Assembly: GCA_020723305.1 (NCBI GenBank)
Contig: DYJC01000011.1
Location: 62,001-126,000, forward strand
DNA: 64,000 bases
Direction: 5' to 3'
Origin: Desulfosudis oleivorans
GTDB taxonomy: Bacteria; Desulfobacterota; Desulfobacteria; Desulfobacterales; SURF-7
Shown: positions 17,791 through 27,382 of the stretch, in pieces
How the letters are laid out: every line of letters starts with the position of its first letter
Numbering within the stretch: position 1 is the first letter of the stretch
Notes under the pieces: generated by a model
Database searches by the model: none
Told to the model about the DNA's origin: nothing
Seen by the model: only the letters and a program-made list of their open reading frames with translations
Program-made: the position numbers and the translations under genes

Positions 17791-18696
17791 CTATACAGGA
17801 ACCTGTGTAGCTAACCAGGCTGCTCCAAATACACCTGCTGAATCGCCGAGCTGGTTTTTCAGTATAGGAGTTCGGATATCCTGGTGAAATGCATAATATT
17901 TTATCTTTTCTACCCCATCCGTATATAATTCACGGATGTTGGAGAGACCCCCGCCGATCACAATTGCATCCGGATCTATGGTGGATATCAGTCCTCCGAC
18001 ACTCCGGCCAAAATCATCGATGAATTGTAAAAATATCTCTTTGCAATCCGGTATGCTATTGCGGTATCCATCAACGATCTCTTTCATGGTGAGATGTTTC
18101 CCAAATCTGGCAATGTAGGATGCTTCCACACCAGATCCACTGATTTTCGTTTCAATACATCCCTTTTTGCCGCAATAGCAGGTGGTTCCTTTTGGATCAA
18201 TTCCAAAGTGACCCCATTCTCCGGATATATCGTGAGGGCCGTTTCTTACAGAACCGTTTATGCAAAGTCCGCCGCCGCATCCTGTGCCCATAATGATTCC
18301 AAAAACCAGACCATACTGTTTTGCAGCTCCAGCTCGACATTCCGCAAGTGTAAAACAGTTTGCATCGTTTTCCATGCAAATCGATTGTCCAATCCGTTCT
18401 TCAAGCTCTGCCCGAAACGGTTTTCCGATCAGGCAGGTTGTATTGGCATTCTGAACCAGTCCGGTCAGGGGATTGATTGTACCGGGAATACCGATCCCGA
18501 TTGAATAGGTATTTCCTTTTGGGATAATTGCAGTACAGCGGTTGATCAGCTCCATCAGGGATTCTACGATTGCAATGTACCCCAAATGCTGTGGTGTACG
18601 GATTCGTTCCCGGTATTCGGTATCGTTTTCAGCATTCAGAAGAATTGCTTCTGTTTTTGTACCTCCTAAATCGATCCCGATTTTATAGTTCACCAT
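17791..18696 (-). CDS. ROK-family sugar kinase
   Basis: 301 residues. The ATP motif IDLGGTKTEAILL lies at 7-19, MGTGCGGGL lies in the middle, and the ROK zinc signature follows as GEWGHFGIDP then CYCGKKGCIET. The Cys/His set is complete, so a zinc-stabilised active kinase is expected, with glucose, fructose or N-acetylglucosamine as candidate substrates. The arrangement of the C-x-C-G-x2-G-C-x-E loop is closest to glucokinase/NagK/fructokinase types. A strong AGGAGG is present 10 bases before the ATG. No sugar transporter is adjacent. A short hairpin without T-run (17790-17811) overlaps the stop. Confidence 0.88.
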   Translation of the reverse strand: MVNYKIGIDLGGTKTEAILLNAENDTEYRERIRTPQHLGYIAIVESLMELINRCTAIIPKGNTYSIGIGIPGTINPLTGLVQNANTTCLIGKPFRAELEERIGQSICMENDANCFTLAECRAGAAKQYGLVFGIIMGTGCGGGLCINGSVRNGPHDISGEWGHFGIDPKGTTCYCGKKGCIETKISGSGVEASYIARFGKHLTMKEIVDGYRNSIPDCKEIFLQFIDDFGRSVGGLISTIDPDAIVIGGGLSNIRELYTDGVEKIKYYAFHQDIRTPILKNQLGDSAGVFGAAWLATQVPV

Positions 18697-19036
18697 GGGT
18701 TATGCTGCCTCCTAACTTATTGTAGTTACGGATCTGTATATTGCTATGAATGTAATAAACCAGCTATGCAAATGATAAAGGATGCATTACTTTCTCTTTG
18801 ACATCAGGTATTTTATTTTTTATACTGAAAAACAAATTTCTGCAAACAAGAAGCATTTCTTACTCAAATCAGAAGAACAAAAAAAAATCGACTCAGCATA
18901 AAGAATAGACCTTAAAAATTTAAATTATATGGATTTATTAGCCTCCTCTATCAGGGATTGGTTTTCAGATCTTTTGCCGATGGGATGATGACATCATCAA
19001 AGGGGAGGAATTTTTAAGTCAAACAGGAGGAAATCG
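18697..19036. other. 340-bp gap between divergent ROK and receiver-fusion genes
   Basis: Contains one perfect short palindrome, GATGATG-A-CATCATC (18984-18998), about 40 bp upstream of the receiver-fusion start, which might be a regulator site. AGGAGG for the plus gene lies at its right end. No gene is seen. Confidence 0.35.
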
Positions 19037-20413
19037 ATGAAACTTGATATGACCATGAAGGTAATGATTGTTGATGATTCCGGTACCATGCGAAACATGA
19101 TGAAAGATATGGTTGCCAAACTGGGATTTCAGAATGTTATTGCCGCATCCGATGGAGCAGATGCGATCAATATGCTGAAAGAACAAAAAATCGATTTGAT
19201 CATCAGCGATTGGAATATGCCGAAAATAGATGGAATGGGTTTGCTCAAATGGGTCAGAAACAATCCGGTTACTAAAAATATCCTGTTTATCATGGCCACC
19301 GCCCAGGGAGATAAAACACAGGAAAAAGCAGTGAAAGATGCCGGGGGAAACAACCATATCGCAAAACCCTATACAGAGGAGATGTTAAAGGAAAAAATCG
19401 ATGAAATTTTTGGATTGATCGATAAATCAAAGCCGGAAAAGCGGGTTCCCCGGATGATAAATGGAAAAGTCCAGATGAAAATCGGGCATATTCAGATCAC
19501 CGATCATCTGACTCTCGGAATTTTGAAACATCAAATCAATACCGGTGAGGTTTCACCCAGGTTTTTTGATCTTGAAACTCTCTGTATGCCTGGTTGGAAT
19601 CCTGTACAGGAGGCTCTTGAAAAAAATACAGTTGACGGCGCATTTGTCCTGGCACCGATTGCCATGGATCTTTTTGGTTTTGATGTACCCATTCAAATGG
19701 TACTGCTGGCTCATAAGAATGGAAGCGTTTTTGTCCGGAACAGTTTATATAATGTGGATGATTACGGGGAGGTTAAAAATTTTTTCAAATACAAGGTAAT
19801 TGATATTCCGCATAAAATGTCGATTCACAATATGCTTGCCCATAAATACCTGACCGGTCTCGGATTGAAACCGGGTGTTCCGGGTCAACAGAATGCAATC
19901 AATGTCCGTTTTGAGGTCGTACCACCGATCCAGATGCCGAAAATCATGAAAGAAAATAACAATGTCGGCGGGTTCATTGTGGCGGAGCCGATCGGATCCA
20001 ATGCCATTGCCAAGAGAATTGCCGATCTGCAGTTTCTTTCCTCCGAAATATGGGATAATCATCCCTGTTGTGTTACCGCAATGCAGAAGGATTTTATCGA
20101 TGCCTATCCGGAAGCTGTTTTTGAGTTCACATCGCTTTTGGTGAAGGCAGGGAAATTCATAGAAAACCATCTGGATATGGCTGCAGAAATTGCCGTATCT
20201 TTTCTGGATCCCCAAAAAACACTTGGATTAACCACGGAAGTGTTAAAAAAAGTGCTTTCAACCCCAAAAGGAATCAAGATGAATGATCTGTATCCTGTAT
20301 TGGAGGATCTGGATTCCATTCAACGGTATATGCATGACTGTATGGATATTGGCGTATTGATTGATATTGTAAAATTTGTGGATTTGCGGTTTGCAGATGC
20401 TGCATGCCGGTGA
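19037..20413 (+). CDS. CheY-type receiver fused to a NitT/TauT-like substrate-binding domain
   Basis: 458 residues. Residues 1-130 are a complete receiver: IVDDSG acidic pair, phospho-acceptor D58 in IISDWNMP, switch Thr in MATAQGD and lysine in HIAKPYT. From about 145 the chain reads as a periplasmic-binding-protein fold of the NMT1/NrtA/SsuA class: IGHIQITDHLTLGILKHQ, GWNPVQEALEKNTVDGAFVLAPIAMDLFG, FIVAEPIGSNAIAK. There is no signal peptide, so a domain normally exported works in the cytoplasm here. I infer a ligand-sensing response regulator. AGGAGG lies 6 bases before the ATG. No transporter or kinase is adjacent. Confidence 0.8.
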   Translation: MKLDMTMKVMIVDDSGTMRNMMKDMVAKLGFQNVIAASDGADAINMLKEQKIDLIISDWNMPKIDGMGLLKWVRNNPVTKNILFIMATAQGDKTQEKAVKDAGGNNHIAKPYTEEMLKEKIDEIFGLIDKSKPEKRVPRMINGKVQMKIGHIQITDHLTLGILKHQINTGEVSPRFFDLETLCMPGWNPVQEALEKNTVDGAFVLAPIAMDLFGFDVPIQMVLLAHKNGSVFVRNSLYNVDDYGEVKNFFKYKVIDIPHKMSIHNMLAHKYLTGLGLKPGVPGQQNAINVRFEVVPPIQMPKIMKENNNVGGFIVAEPIGSNAIAKRIADLQFLSSEIWDNHPCCVTAMQKDFIDAYPEAVFEFTSLLVKAGKFIENHLDMAAEIAVSFLDPQKTLGLTTEVLKKVLSTPKGIKMNDLYPVLEDLDSIQRYMHDCMDIGVLIDIVKFVDLRFADAACR

Positions 20414-20586
20414 CGGAATCTTGGTTTATTCATTCTTGTCCTTGATTAATCTTATATCCGGTTATATTAGATTGAGGAAAATTGTTTGGGTGTTTTTAAA
20501 AAATGGACATCGGCTTTAATCTTTGCTAACCACACAGATTGATGACCTGAAATGATTAAACTTCCTCAATAGGCAGATTGTTTCAA

Positions 20587-21150
20587 ATGCACCACAGAAG
20601 AACGATTGACCGATACAGACCATTTGGAAGCGCGTTTGTAATTTTTGAATCTCCTAGATTGTATAATTTTGGAAAACCAAGAATCATCAGGATGGGGCCT
20701 ATATCCGATATCAGCAGGAAGGGTCTTTCCGTTGAGTATTATCCTCACAAAGATCATGAAAGGGATTTTCAGGAATTATCCATTCTGGTTCCCGGACAAG
20801 GCATGGTTGTCTATCGAATTCCGTTTCTGAACGTTTCCGATACCGTTGTTTCAGGCTCGAAAAAGCAACCCCCGATCATGAGAAGAGGGATGCAGTTCGG
20901 CAAGGTGGATGCGCAGCATTCCGATCAACTTACAGCGTTTCTTGAAGTCTATACCAGAGGGGTTGTTCCGGATCGTCGAAGTGGTTATGAAAGAAGGTGC
21001 GACCAGAAGACAGATGCTCCTTTTCATGTTATTCAGAAAGAAGATAAAAATACAGGACGTCGTGTTGGAAAGGATAGAAGGATCGGAGACAAAACCGCTT
21101 TTTTAGCTTTATATCACACTACCTCTCATAAGATTCAAGAAAAGCCATAA
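20587..21150 (+). CDS. PilZ-like domain protein
   Basis: About 187 residues. The N-terminal half reads as a PilZ-type c-di-GMP-binding beta-barrel: an R-x3-R-like TIDRYRPFG, then the D-x-S-x2-G motif in ISDISRKGLSVEY. The C-terminal half is basic and carries two related DRR motifs, PDRRSGYERR and KDRRIGD, also seen in other PilZ-type proteins of this phylum. ATG 20587 is used; a TTG nine bases upstream is possible, and neither has a good ribosome binding site. The end overlaps the end of mqnB on the other strand by 32 bases. c-di-GMP binding is inferred. Confidence 0.6.
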   Translation: MHHRRTIDRYRPFGSAFVIFESPRLYNFGKPRIIRMGPISDISRKGLSVEYYPHKDHERDFQELSILVPGQGMVVYRIPFLNVSDTVVSGSKKQPPIMRRGMQFGKVDAQHSDQLTAFLEVYTRGVVPDRRSGYERRCDQKTDAPFHVIQKEDKNTGRRVGKDRRIGDKTAFLALYHTTSHKIQEKP

Positions 21151-21859
21151 CAGCCTCATTGCTTCTCCTGCATGCCAAAGGCAGATCCCATATAGATCGA
21201 TTTCTTTCCCCAACCATATTACTTGCAGCACGAATTTCCAGAAATGGAATATCATAATGAATGCAAAGGTGAGCTGCTCCGGAACCCTCCATGTTTTCCA
21301 TAATTGCCGAGTAGTGATGAAAAAGGCTTGCGGCTTTTTGATCTGTTGAAGTGATGGTTGAGACTGTGACAAAAGGGCCTTTTTTTACCTGGATTTCTTG
21401 ATCCTTAAATTTTCCGACAAGAGATTGAACAGCACAATCCGTGAGCAATTGATCGCATTGGTATCGATTTTTGAGTTCAATACCATTTTGTATTGCTACA
21501 GGAAAAGGAAGCTCAACCACAGCATCGTATGGCGATGCAGGTTCGATTCCCAAATGAATGTCCACTTCCTCGCCGGCTACACCGATATCTCCGAGCCTTA
21601 ATCCGGTTTCAGGGAAAGCACCTGCGCATCCGGTTTGAATGATCATGGAGGGTTTTGAATTTTCAACAACAGCCGTTATGGCCTGGATGGTATTTACCAT
21701 TCCCGGCCCGGATTCCAGTAATCGGATATGGTGATTCCCCAGAATTCCCTCAATGATTTTCCGGTTGCCGATACAACGCCTGCTAACCTGCTTCATGCTA
21801 TTCGAAATATATTCCAGTTCCGGATTGATTGCAGAAGTGATGAGGATATGATGGGGCAT
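21119..21859 (-). CDS. mqnB: futalosine hydrolase MqnB
   Basis: About 246 residues of the nucleoside phosphorylase superfamily. It removes the base from futalosine in the menaquinone route via futalosine. The C-terminal block is diagnostic: VTVSTITSTDQKAAS, ENMEGSGAAHLC with the purine/ribose-binding ENMEG, and EIRAASNMVGERNRSIWD. QTGCAGAFPETGLRLGDIGVAGEE lies in the middle. The frame is open to 21922, but ATG 21859 gives the conserved start and avoids overlap with the tetR-like gene, which ends at 21876. The rest of the mqn pathway is outside the window. Confidence 0.87.
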   Translation of the reverse strand: MPHHILITSAINPELEYISNSMKQVSRRCIGNRKIIEGILGNHHIRLLESGPGMVNTIQAITAVVENSKPSMIIQTGCAGAFPETGLRLGDIGVAGEEVDIHLGIEPASPYDAVVELPFPVAIQNGIELKNRYQCDQLLTDCAVQSLVGKFKDQEIQVKKGPFVTVSTITSTDQKAASLFHHYSAIMENMEGSGAAHLCIHYDIPFLEIRAASNMVGERNRSIWDLPLACRRSNEAVMAFLESYER

Positions 21860-21875
21860 TTTTTCTACCGGAAAA

Positions 21876-22556
21876 TCAGTTTGTGTTTCTATTGTTGGAT
21901 TGGCAGCTTGATTGAGAACCAATACCGATATTGATCATTTCAACAATATCATGAATCCAGGAAGCAATTACCGATTCATCGGCTTTGTATACACCCAGCT
22001 CAGCATCCAGGTGGCGAATGGTCTGGGTCTGGAGGAACCGGTCCAGCACCGCATCCAGAACAAAACATGCTTTATCCAGATCAAGATCCTCTCTGAGTTC
22101 GCCTTTTTCTTTTGCCGTATCTAAGAGGGAGCGAAGATACTCAAAGCTGTAACTGCGGAGCGACAGCAGAATTTCATCCCGGAAAGGGATTCTTGAATCA
22201 TAGAGAACCTTTAAATACAGTTTATGGATCAGCGGATGGTCCTGAATAAAATATACACCCGCATTGAGGCTTTGTTCCAGACGGGAAAGGAGTGTGTCAT
22301 TCTTGGTCTGATCCCGGATCACCCGAAGCCTTTCTTTGACAAGCTCGGTAGATTTGTTGAAAATAAACAAAAAAAGACCTTTTTTATCTCCAAAATATTG
22401 GAAAATCGAACCCTTTGCAATTCCAAGGCTCTCTACAAGTGCATTGATGCTTGCACCGGCATAACCTTTTTCACTGAACTCATTGATAGCAGCTTCCGTA
22501 ATCCGATCCTGTTTTGCCTTGGAAAGGTTTTGAAATGTGGTTAGCGGTTTTTCCAT
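21876..22556 (-). CDS. TetR/AcrR-family transcriptional regulator
   Basis: About 226 residues. The N-terminal TetR helix-turn-helix is clear: KQDRITEAAINEFSEKGYAG, ASINALVESLGIAKGSIFQYFGDKKGLFLFIF. The C-terminal ligand domain (about 80-226) is all-helical. The frame is open further upstream, to 22646, but that extension would encode the two palindromes found there; ATG 22556 keeps them as operator sites. The gene is divergent from the UDP-glucose dehydrogenase gene and 16 bp upstream of mqnB, so either could be a target. The effector is unknown. Confidence 0.87.
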   Translation of the reverse strand: MEKPLTTFQNLSKAKQDRITEAAINEFSEKGYAGASINALVESLGIAKGSIFQYFGDKKGLFLFIFNKSTELVKERLRVIRDQTKNDTLLSRLEQSLNAGVYFIQDHPLIHKLYLKVLYDSRIPFRDEILLSLRSYSFEYLRSLLDTAKEKGELREDLDLDKACFVLDAVLDRFLQTQTIRHLDAELGVYKADESVIASWIHDIVEMINIGIGSQSSCQSNNRNTN

Positions 22557-22610
22557 TGATTCATTTATCCGATTGTTCTTCTGTCCGAATATGGTTTTTA
22601 GTAAAACAAT

Positions 22611-22642
22611 CAACAGCCTGTCTGTTGAATTATCATGATAAT
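22611..22642. promoter_or_regulatory. two adjacent palindromes, candidate TetR operators
   Basis: CAACAG-N5-CTGTTG at 22611-22627 and the perfect 14-mer ATTATCATGATAAT at 22629-22642. Both lie upstream of the TetR start and 115 bp before the divergent ugd gene, a usual place for TetR autoregulation. Confidence 0.4.
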
Positions 22643-22756
22643 ACAAAAAGTTCTATAAAAAAATAGAGCTTGATGAAACCGGATTGCATTGATATATAAC
22701 CAAGCTGTTTCATAAGAGATCGGTTTTGACAATAACTTTACTATAGCGGATAAAAA

Positions 22757-24139
22757 ATGAACGAATCATTTAAAAGGAAAATTCTTTGTATTGGCGCTGG
22801 ATACGTAGGCGGTCCGACCATGGCAATGATTGCCCATAAATGCCCCCAGTATAAAGTTACGGTGGTTGATATCAATCCGGATCGAATCAATGAATGGAAT
22901 TCCGAAAACCTTCCGATATATGAACCCGGCCTGTATGAAATTGTGAAGTCATCCAGGGGTAAAAATCTATTCTTTCATACGGATGTAAAAAAAGGAATCC
23001 AGGAATCGGATATCATTTTTGTCAGCGTGAACACGCCTACAAAAACATTTGGTGTGGGTGCCGGCATGGCTGCGGACTTGCAGTATTGGGAAAAGACCGC
23101 CAGACAGATATTGGAATGTTCTCAATCTCCGAAGATTATTGTTGAAAAAAGCACATTGCCGGTAAAGACAGCGCTGGCCATGGAACGGATTCTCTCCTCC
23201 GCCAACAGCGGAATTCATTTTGAGGTTTTATCCAATCCGGAATTTCTTGCAGAAGGAACCGCCATCAAGGATCTTGAAAACCCGGATAGGGTGCTGATCG
23301 GATCCTCGCAAACAGAAAGCGGCCTGAAGGCAAGAGATGAGCTGGTTGAAATATATCAAAACTGGGTTCCCCGAAAACAGATCATCACATCCAACATCTG
23401 GAGCAGTGAACTCTCCAAGCTGGTAGCCAATGCCTTTCTTGCGCAGCGGATATCCTCAATCAATTCGATTTCAGACTTGTGTGAGAAAACAGATGCGGAT
23501 ATCAGCGAGGTGGCTCATGCGATTGGCATGGATAGCAGGATCGGAGACCGTTTTTTAAAAGCCAGTGTGGGTTTTGGCGGCTCCTGTTTTAAAAAAGATA
23601 TTTTAAATCTGGTCTATCTTTGCAGGAACTATGGACTTACGGAAGTTGCGGATTACTGGGAGAGCGTTGTCCGGATCAATGAATATCAAAAAGAGCGTTT
23701 TATTTTAAACATGCTGAAAGCGATGTTTAATACCCTCGCTGACAAGAAAATCTGTCTTCTGGGATTTGCATTCAAAGCAGATACCGGAGATACCCGGGAA
23801 ACACCGGCGTTGTATATCGCAAATAAACTGCTTGAAGAGAATGCAAAGCTGATCATATCGGATCCCAAAGCCTTGAAAAATGCAAAGAAGGATCTCAAGG
23901 GAGCCCAAGGTGATATTTCCTATGTTGAAGATCCCTATGTGGCTGCCAAGGGGTGTCATGCGCTTGCGATTTTAACGGAATGGGCCTTATATGCTGAGCT
24001 GGATTATCAGAAGATTTACAATTCAATGGAAAAGCCGGCGTTTCTTTTTGATGGCAGAAATATTGTTTCCCATCAAGAACTTCATAAAATCGGGTTTAAT
24101 GTCTATCCTATCGGAAAACCGGCACTGAAACATTTTTAA
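22757..24139 (+). CDS. ugd: UDP-glucose 6-dehydrogenase, eukaryote-like type
   Basis: Oxidises UDP-glucose to UDP-glucuronate with two NAD+. 460 residues. The Rossmann loop is GAGYVGGPTMAMIAHKCP at about 12-29, the substrate loop includes NPEFLAEGTAI, and the catalytic Cys lies in FGGSCFKKDIL at about 276. The GGPT loop, the KCP insertion and the VSVNTPTK-x-GxGxGxAAD stretch are typical of animal-type enzymes (about 460-490 residues) and less like the shorter E. coli Ugd. It heads a four-gene plus-strand run with uxs, gmd and fcl and feeds UDP-glucuronate to the next enzyme. Confidence 0.95.
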   Translation: MNESFKRKILCIGAGYVGGPTMAMIAHKCPQYKVTVVDINPDRINEWNSENLPIYEPGLYEIVKSSRGKNLFFHTDVKKGIQESDIIFVSVNTPTKTFGVGAGMAADLQYWEKTARQILECSQSPKIIVEKSTLPVKTALAMERILSSANSGIHFEVLSNPEFLAEGTAIKDLENPDRVLIGSSQTESGLKARDELVEIYQNWVPRKQIITSNIWSSELSKLVANAFLAQRISSINSISDLCEKTDADISEVAHAIGMDSRIGDRFLKASVGFGGSCFKKDILNLVYLCRNYGLTEVADYWESVVRINEYQKERFILNMLKAMFNTLADKKICLLGFAFKADTGDTRETPALYIANKLLEENAKLIISDPKALKNAKKDLKGAQGDISYVEDPYVAAKGCHALAILTEWALYAELDYQKIYNSMEKPAFLFDGRNIVSHQELHKIGFNVYPIGKPALKHF

Positions 24140-24159
24140 TCAGGAGAGTTTAACAATCC

Positions 24160-25119
24160 GTGAAATATCATTCAAATAAACGAGTTTTGATAACCGGTGG
24201 TGCAGGTTTTTTAGGGTCCCATCTTTGTGATCGGATGGTGGACAAAGGGCATGAGGTACTTTGCCTTGACAATTTTTTTACCGGAAACAAAAAGAATATC
24301 CAACACCTTTTGTTAAAACCGAATTTTGAGTTGATCCGGCATGACCTGGCACAGCCAATTTTTTTGGAAGTGGACGAGATTTATAACCTTGCTTGCCCGG
24401 CATCTCCGATTCATTATCAGCACAATCCGGTCAAGACCATAAAAACAAGTGTGCTGGGTGCGATTCATATGCTGGGATTGGCCAAAAGGGTGAATGCCAA
24501 AATACTTCAGGCGTCAACCAGTGAAATATATGGAAACCCCGAAATACACCCTCAGAAGGAAAGCTACTGGGGGAATGTAAACACGATCGGTCCTCGTTCC
24601 TGCTATGATGAGGGAAAGAGATGCGCGGAAACACTTTTTTTTGACTACCATCGTCAGAACCGGGTCAATATCCGGGTTATCCGGATTTTTAATACATACG
24701 GCCCCCGCATGCATCCCAATGACGGCAGGGTAGTGAGTAACTTTATTGTGCAGGCTCTGTTAAACAGGGATATCACAATATATGGCGATGGCACGCAGAC
24801 CCGGTCATTCTGTTATGTGGATGATCTGGTAGACGGAATGGTACGGATGATGGACGGGCCGGATGAATTCATCGGACCGGTGAACCTGGGGAATCCAAAT
24901 GAATTTACAATTCTTCAGTTGGCGGAGAAGGTCATTGAATTAACAGGCGCTGAATCTCAAGTGGTGTTCAGAGAACTCCCGGTCGATGATCCATTACAGC
25001 GGCAACCCGATATCCATTTGGCAAAGGAAAAACTGGGCTGGCAGCCTCGAGTCCAACTAGAGAAAGGGTTGCAGAAAACCATTGATTATTTTAAAGGCAT
25101 TCTTTCCGAATTCCGTTAA
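24160..25119 (+). CDS. uxs: UDP-glucuronate decarboxylase (UDP-xylose synthase)
   Basis: 319-residue SDR that turns UDP-glucuronate into UDP-xylose with bound NAD+. The nucleotide loop is [12 protein letters not shown]. Family marks are [41 protein letters not shown] and the catalytic Y-x3-K in [11 protein letters not shown]. The start is GTG at 24160, with AGGAG about 13 bases upstream, which is a long spacing. It lies 20 bp after ugd, so the two form a UDP-glucose to UDP-xylose pathway. Its last bases overlap only the unused upstream extension of the gmd frame. Confidence 0.95.
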   Translation: MKYHSNKRVLITGGAGFLGSHLCDRMVDKGHEVLCLDNFFTGNKKNIQHLLLKPNFELIRHDLAQPIFLEVDEIYNLACPASPIHYQHNPVKTIKTSVLGAIHMLGLAKRVNAKILQASTSEIYGNPEIHPQKESYWGNVNTIGPRSCYDEGKRCAETLFFDYHRQNRVNIRVIRIFNTYGPRMHPNDGRVVSNFIVQALLNRDITIYGDGTQTRSFCYVDDLVDGMVRMMDGPDEFIGPVNLGNPNEFTILQLAEKVIELTGAESQVVFRELPVDDPLQRQPDIHLAKEKLGWQPRVQLEKGLQKTIDYFKGILSEFR

Positions 25120-25147
25120 AGGCAAACCCAAAGCAAGGAGAAGATTT

Positions 25148-26305
25148 TTGAAAAAAAGAGCTCTGATAACGGGTATTACCGGTCAAGATGGTGCATATCT
25201 AGCTGACTTCCTCTTGAAAAAAGGATATGAGGTGCATGGAATCAAACGAAGATCCTCTTTATTCAACACCCAACGGATCGATCATCTCTACCAGGACCCT
25301 CATGAGGAAAAGCGTAAGTTTTCATTATATTATGGCGATTTGACCGATGCTACCAATATTATCCGGATCATTCAGGAAGTAAAACCCAATGAGATTTACA
25401 ATCTTGCCGCACAAAGCCATGTCAAGGTTTCTTTTGAAGCTCCTGAATATACGGCAAACACAGATGCACTGGGGACACTGAGAATCCTGGAGGCTGTCCG
25501 GATGCTGGGGCTGACCCAAAAGACCCGGTTTTATCAGGCCTCAACTTCCGAATTGTATGGAATGGTGCAGGAGGTCCCTCAAACGGAAAAAACACCATTT
25601 TATCCCAGATCTCCCTATGCCTGCGCAAAACTTTATGCATACTGGATCACGGTAAACTATCGGGAAGCCTATGATATGTTTGCCTGTAACGGGATACTGT
25701 TCAATCATGAATCCCCGTTACGGGGAGAGACATTTGTCACGCGTAAAATCACGCGTGCCGTAGCCAGGATTGCATTGGGTCTGGAAGAAAAAATTTATCT
25801 TGGCAATCTCAGTTCTCTTCGGGACTGGGGACATGCAAAGGATTTTGTCCGTGCACAATGGATGATTCTTCAACAGGACAAACCCGATGATTTTGTAATT
25901 GCAACCGGAGAGCAGCACTCTGTCAGAGAATTTTGTGAAAAGGCGTTTGCTCAGGTTGGTATTCTGTTGAGATGGGAAGGAGAGGGAGCAGAAGAAAAGG
26001 GAGTTATTGATCGGAAACAGCCTTCTCCTCTGCTGGATCAATACGGTTCATCCAAAATATTGAGCCAACTGAAAGAGGGAAGGGAGTTGATTTCAGTAGA
26101 TCCACGTTATTTCAGGCCAACAGAGGTGGAAACCTTGCTGGGGGATCCGGCAAAAGCAAAATCGGATCTTGGGTGGGAACCGGAAATCTCCTTCGAAGAT
26201 ATGATCCGGGAGATGGTTGAAAATGATCTTCTTGAGGCTTCAAGGGATGATGTTTGTATTCGAAAAGGCTTTTCCGTGCCCAGCAGCCTTGAGGCAAATA
26301 TGTAA
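25148..26305 (+). CDS. gmd: GDP-mannose 4,6-dehydratase
   Basis: 385-residue SDR making GDP-4-keto-6-deoxymannose, first step to GDP-fucose and related sugars. Marks: [40 protein letters not shown], catalytic Y-x3-K in [12 protein letters not shown], and [21 protein letters not shown]. The start is taken as TTG 25148 with AAGGAG 7 bases before it; an in-frame ATG at 25082 would overlap uxs and add 22 residues absent from the family. Immediately followed by fcl. Confidence 0.95.
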   Translation: MKKRALITGITGQDGAYLADFLLKKGYEVHGIKRRSSLFNTQRIDHLYQDPHEEKRKFSLYYGDLTDATNIIRIIQEVKPNEIYNLAAQSHVKVSFEAPEYTANTDALGTLRILEAVRMLGLTQKTRFYQASTSELYGMVQEVPQTEKTPFYPRSPYACAKLYAYWITVNYREAYDMFACNGILFNHESPLRGETFVTRKITRAVARIALGLEEKIYLGNLSSLRDWGHAKDFVRAQWMILQQDKPDDFVIATGEQHSVREFCEKAFAQVGILLRWEGEGAEEKGVIDRKQPSPLLDQYGSSKILSQLKEGRELISVDPRYFRPTEVETLLGDPAKAKSDLGWEPEISFEDMIREMVENDLLEASRDDVCIRKGFSVPSSLEANM

Positions 26306-26326
26306 AACAGGGAAACGGTTTATTCA

Positions 26327-27304
26327 ATGAAAAAAGATGCAAAGATTTATGTGGCTGGACATATGGGCCTTGTCGGATCGACCATTTGTCGAAAACTGCA
26401 GAAAGAAGGATACCAAAATCTGCTCATGAGATCGATTGATGAACTTGATTTGATGCGTCAAGCCGATGTGGAACAGTTTTTTCAAAAAGAAAAACCGGAA
26501 TATGTTTTCCTGGCTGCGGCCAAGGTCGGAGGAATCCTGGCAAACAATACCTATCCTGCCGAATTTATATACAACAATATGACCATTCAAAACAATATTA
26601 TTGATTCATCATGGAAAACAGGCGTAAAAAGACTTTTATTTTTAGGTTCATCCTGTATTTATCCCAGAGACTGCCCTCAGCCCATGAAAGAAGAATATCT
26701 TCTGACCGGTCCTCTGGAGCCAACCAATGAACCCTATGCCATTGCAAAAATTGCCGGCATAAAAACATGCCAATCCTTTAACCGGCAATACAACACCCGA
26801 TATGTAGCGGTGATGCCGACCAACCTTTTCGGCCCAAACGACAACTTTGATTTGAAAGCCAGTCATGTATTACCCGCACTCATTCGTAAATACCATGAAG
26901 CAAAAGCAAGGAGTCATCAGACCGGAAAAAGGCAGACTGTTGAAATATGGGGAACCGGTACACCCCGAAGGGAGTTTCTGTATGTGGATGACCTGGCGGA
27001 TGCCTGCTGTTTCATCATGAATCTGGATAATGACCGGTTTGAACCGATTTTTCAGGACGGACAGACTCCGTTGATCAACATCGGATTTGGAAAGGATATC
27101 TCAATTCAGGAGTTAGCTGTGATGATCCAGGAAATCGTCGGGTTTGACGGTGATATTCATTTTGATTGGACAAAACCGGATGGCACTCCACAGAAATTAT
27201 TGGATATATCGAAAATACAAAATCTTGGATGGAAGCCAACGACCTCTCTGAAAGAAGGGATTCGAAAGACGTACACATGGTGTGTTGAGAATTCAATTTT
27301 TTAA
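26327..27304 (+). CDS. fcl: GDP-L-fucose synthase
   Basis: 325-residue epimerase-reductase that converts GDP-4-keto-6-deoxymannose to GDP-L-fucose with NADPH. Marks: VAGHMGLVGSTICRKL, FLAAAKVGGILANNTYPAEFI, SSCIYPRDCPQP, catalytic Y-x3-K in PYAIAKIAG and the MPTNLFGPNDNFD block. It closes the nucleotide-sugar run. No glycosyltransferase for fucose or xylose is adjacent; the polysaccharide genes 12 kb downstream are likely consumers. Confidence 0.96.
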   Translation: MKKDAKIYVAGHMGLVGSTICRKLQKEGYQNLLMRSIDELDLMRQADVEQFFQKEKPEYVFLAAAKVGGILANNTYPAEFIYNNMTIQNNIIDSSWKTGVKRLLFLGSSCIYPRDCPQPMKEEYLLTGPLEPTNEPYAIAKIAGIKTCQSFNRQYNTRYVAVMPTNLFGPNDNFDLKASHVLPALIRKYHEAKARSHQTGKRQTVEIWGTGTPRREFLYVDDLADACCFIMNLDNDRFEPIFQDGQTPLINIGFGKDISIQELAVMIQEIVGFDGDIHFDWTKPDGTPQKLLDISKIQNLGWKPTTSLKEGIRKTYTWCVENSIF

Positions 27305-27320
27305 TACAAAAGGGCCTGTT

Positions 27321-27357
27321 AAAAAAAATGAGCGTCAAATCAAAAAGAATGACGCTC
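27321..27357 (-). terminator. intrinsic terminator of the exported helical-repeat gene
   Basis: Stem TGACGCTC/GAGCGTCA (27357-27350 with 27337-27330), 12-base loop, then a run of T on the minus strand (27328-27321). It lies 26 bp past the stop of the minus-strand gene at 27383. On the plus strand no T-run follows. Confidence 0.75.
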
Positions 27358-27382
27358 ACTTATCGATCATCTGTTAGAGGAG

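Noticed and set aside
17790-17811. Hairpin GCTATACAGG/CCTGTGTAGC at the end of the ROK gene
   Set aside because: It overlaps the stop codon and has no T-run on either strand, so it is not called a terminator.
22557-22646. N-terminal extension of the TetR-like gene to 22646
   Set aside because: It would code through two palindromes typical of operators, and the TetR domain starts normally from ATG 22556.
25082-25147. Upstream extension of gmd from ATG 25082
   Set aside because: It overlaps uxs, adds residues not found in the family, and TTG 25148 has AAGGAG at ideal spacing.
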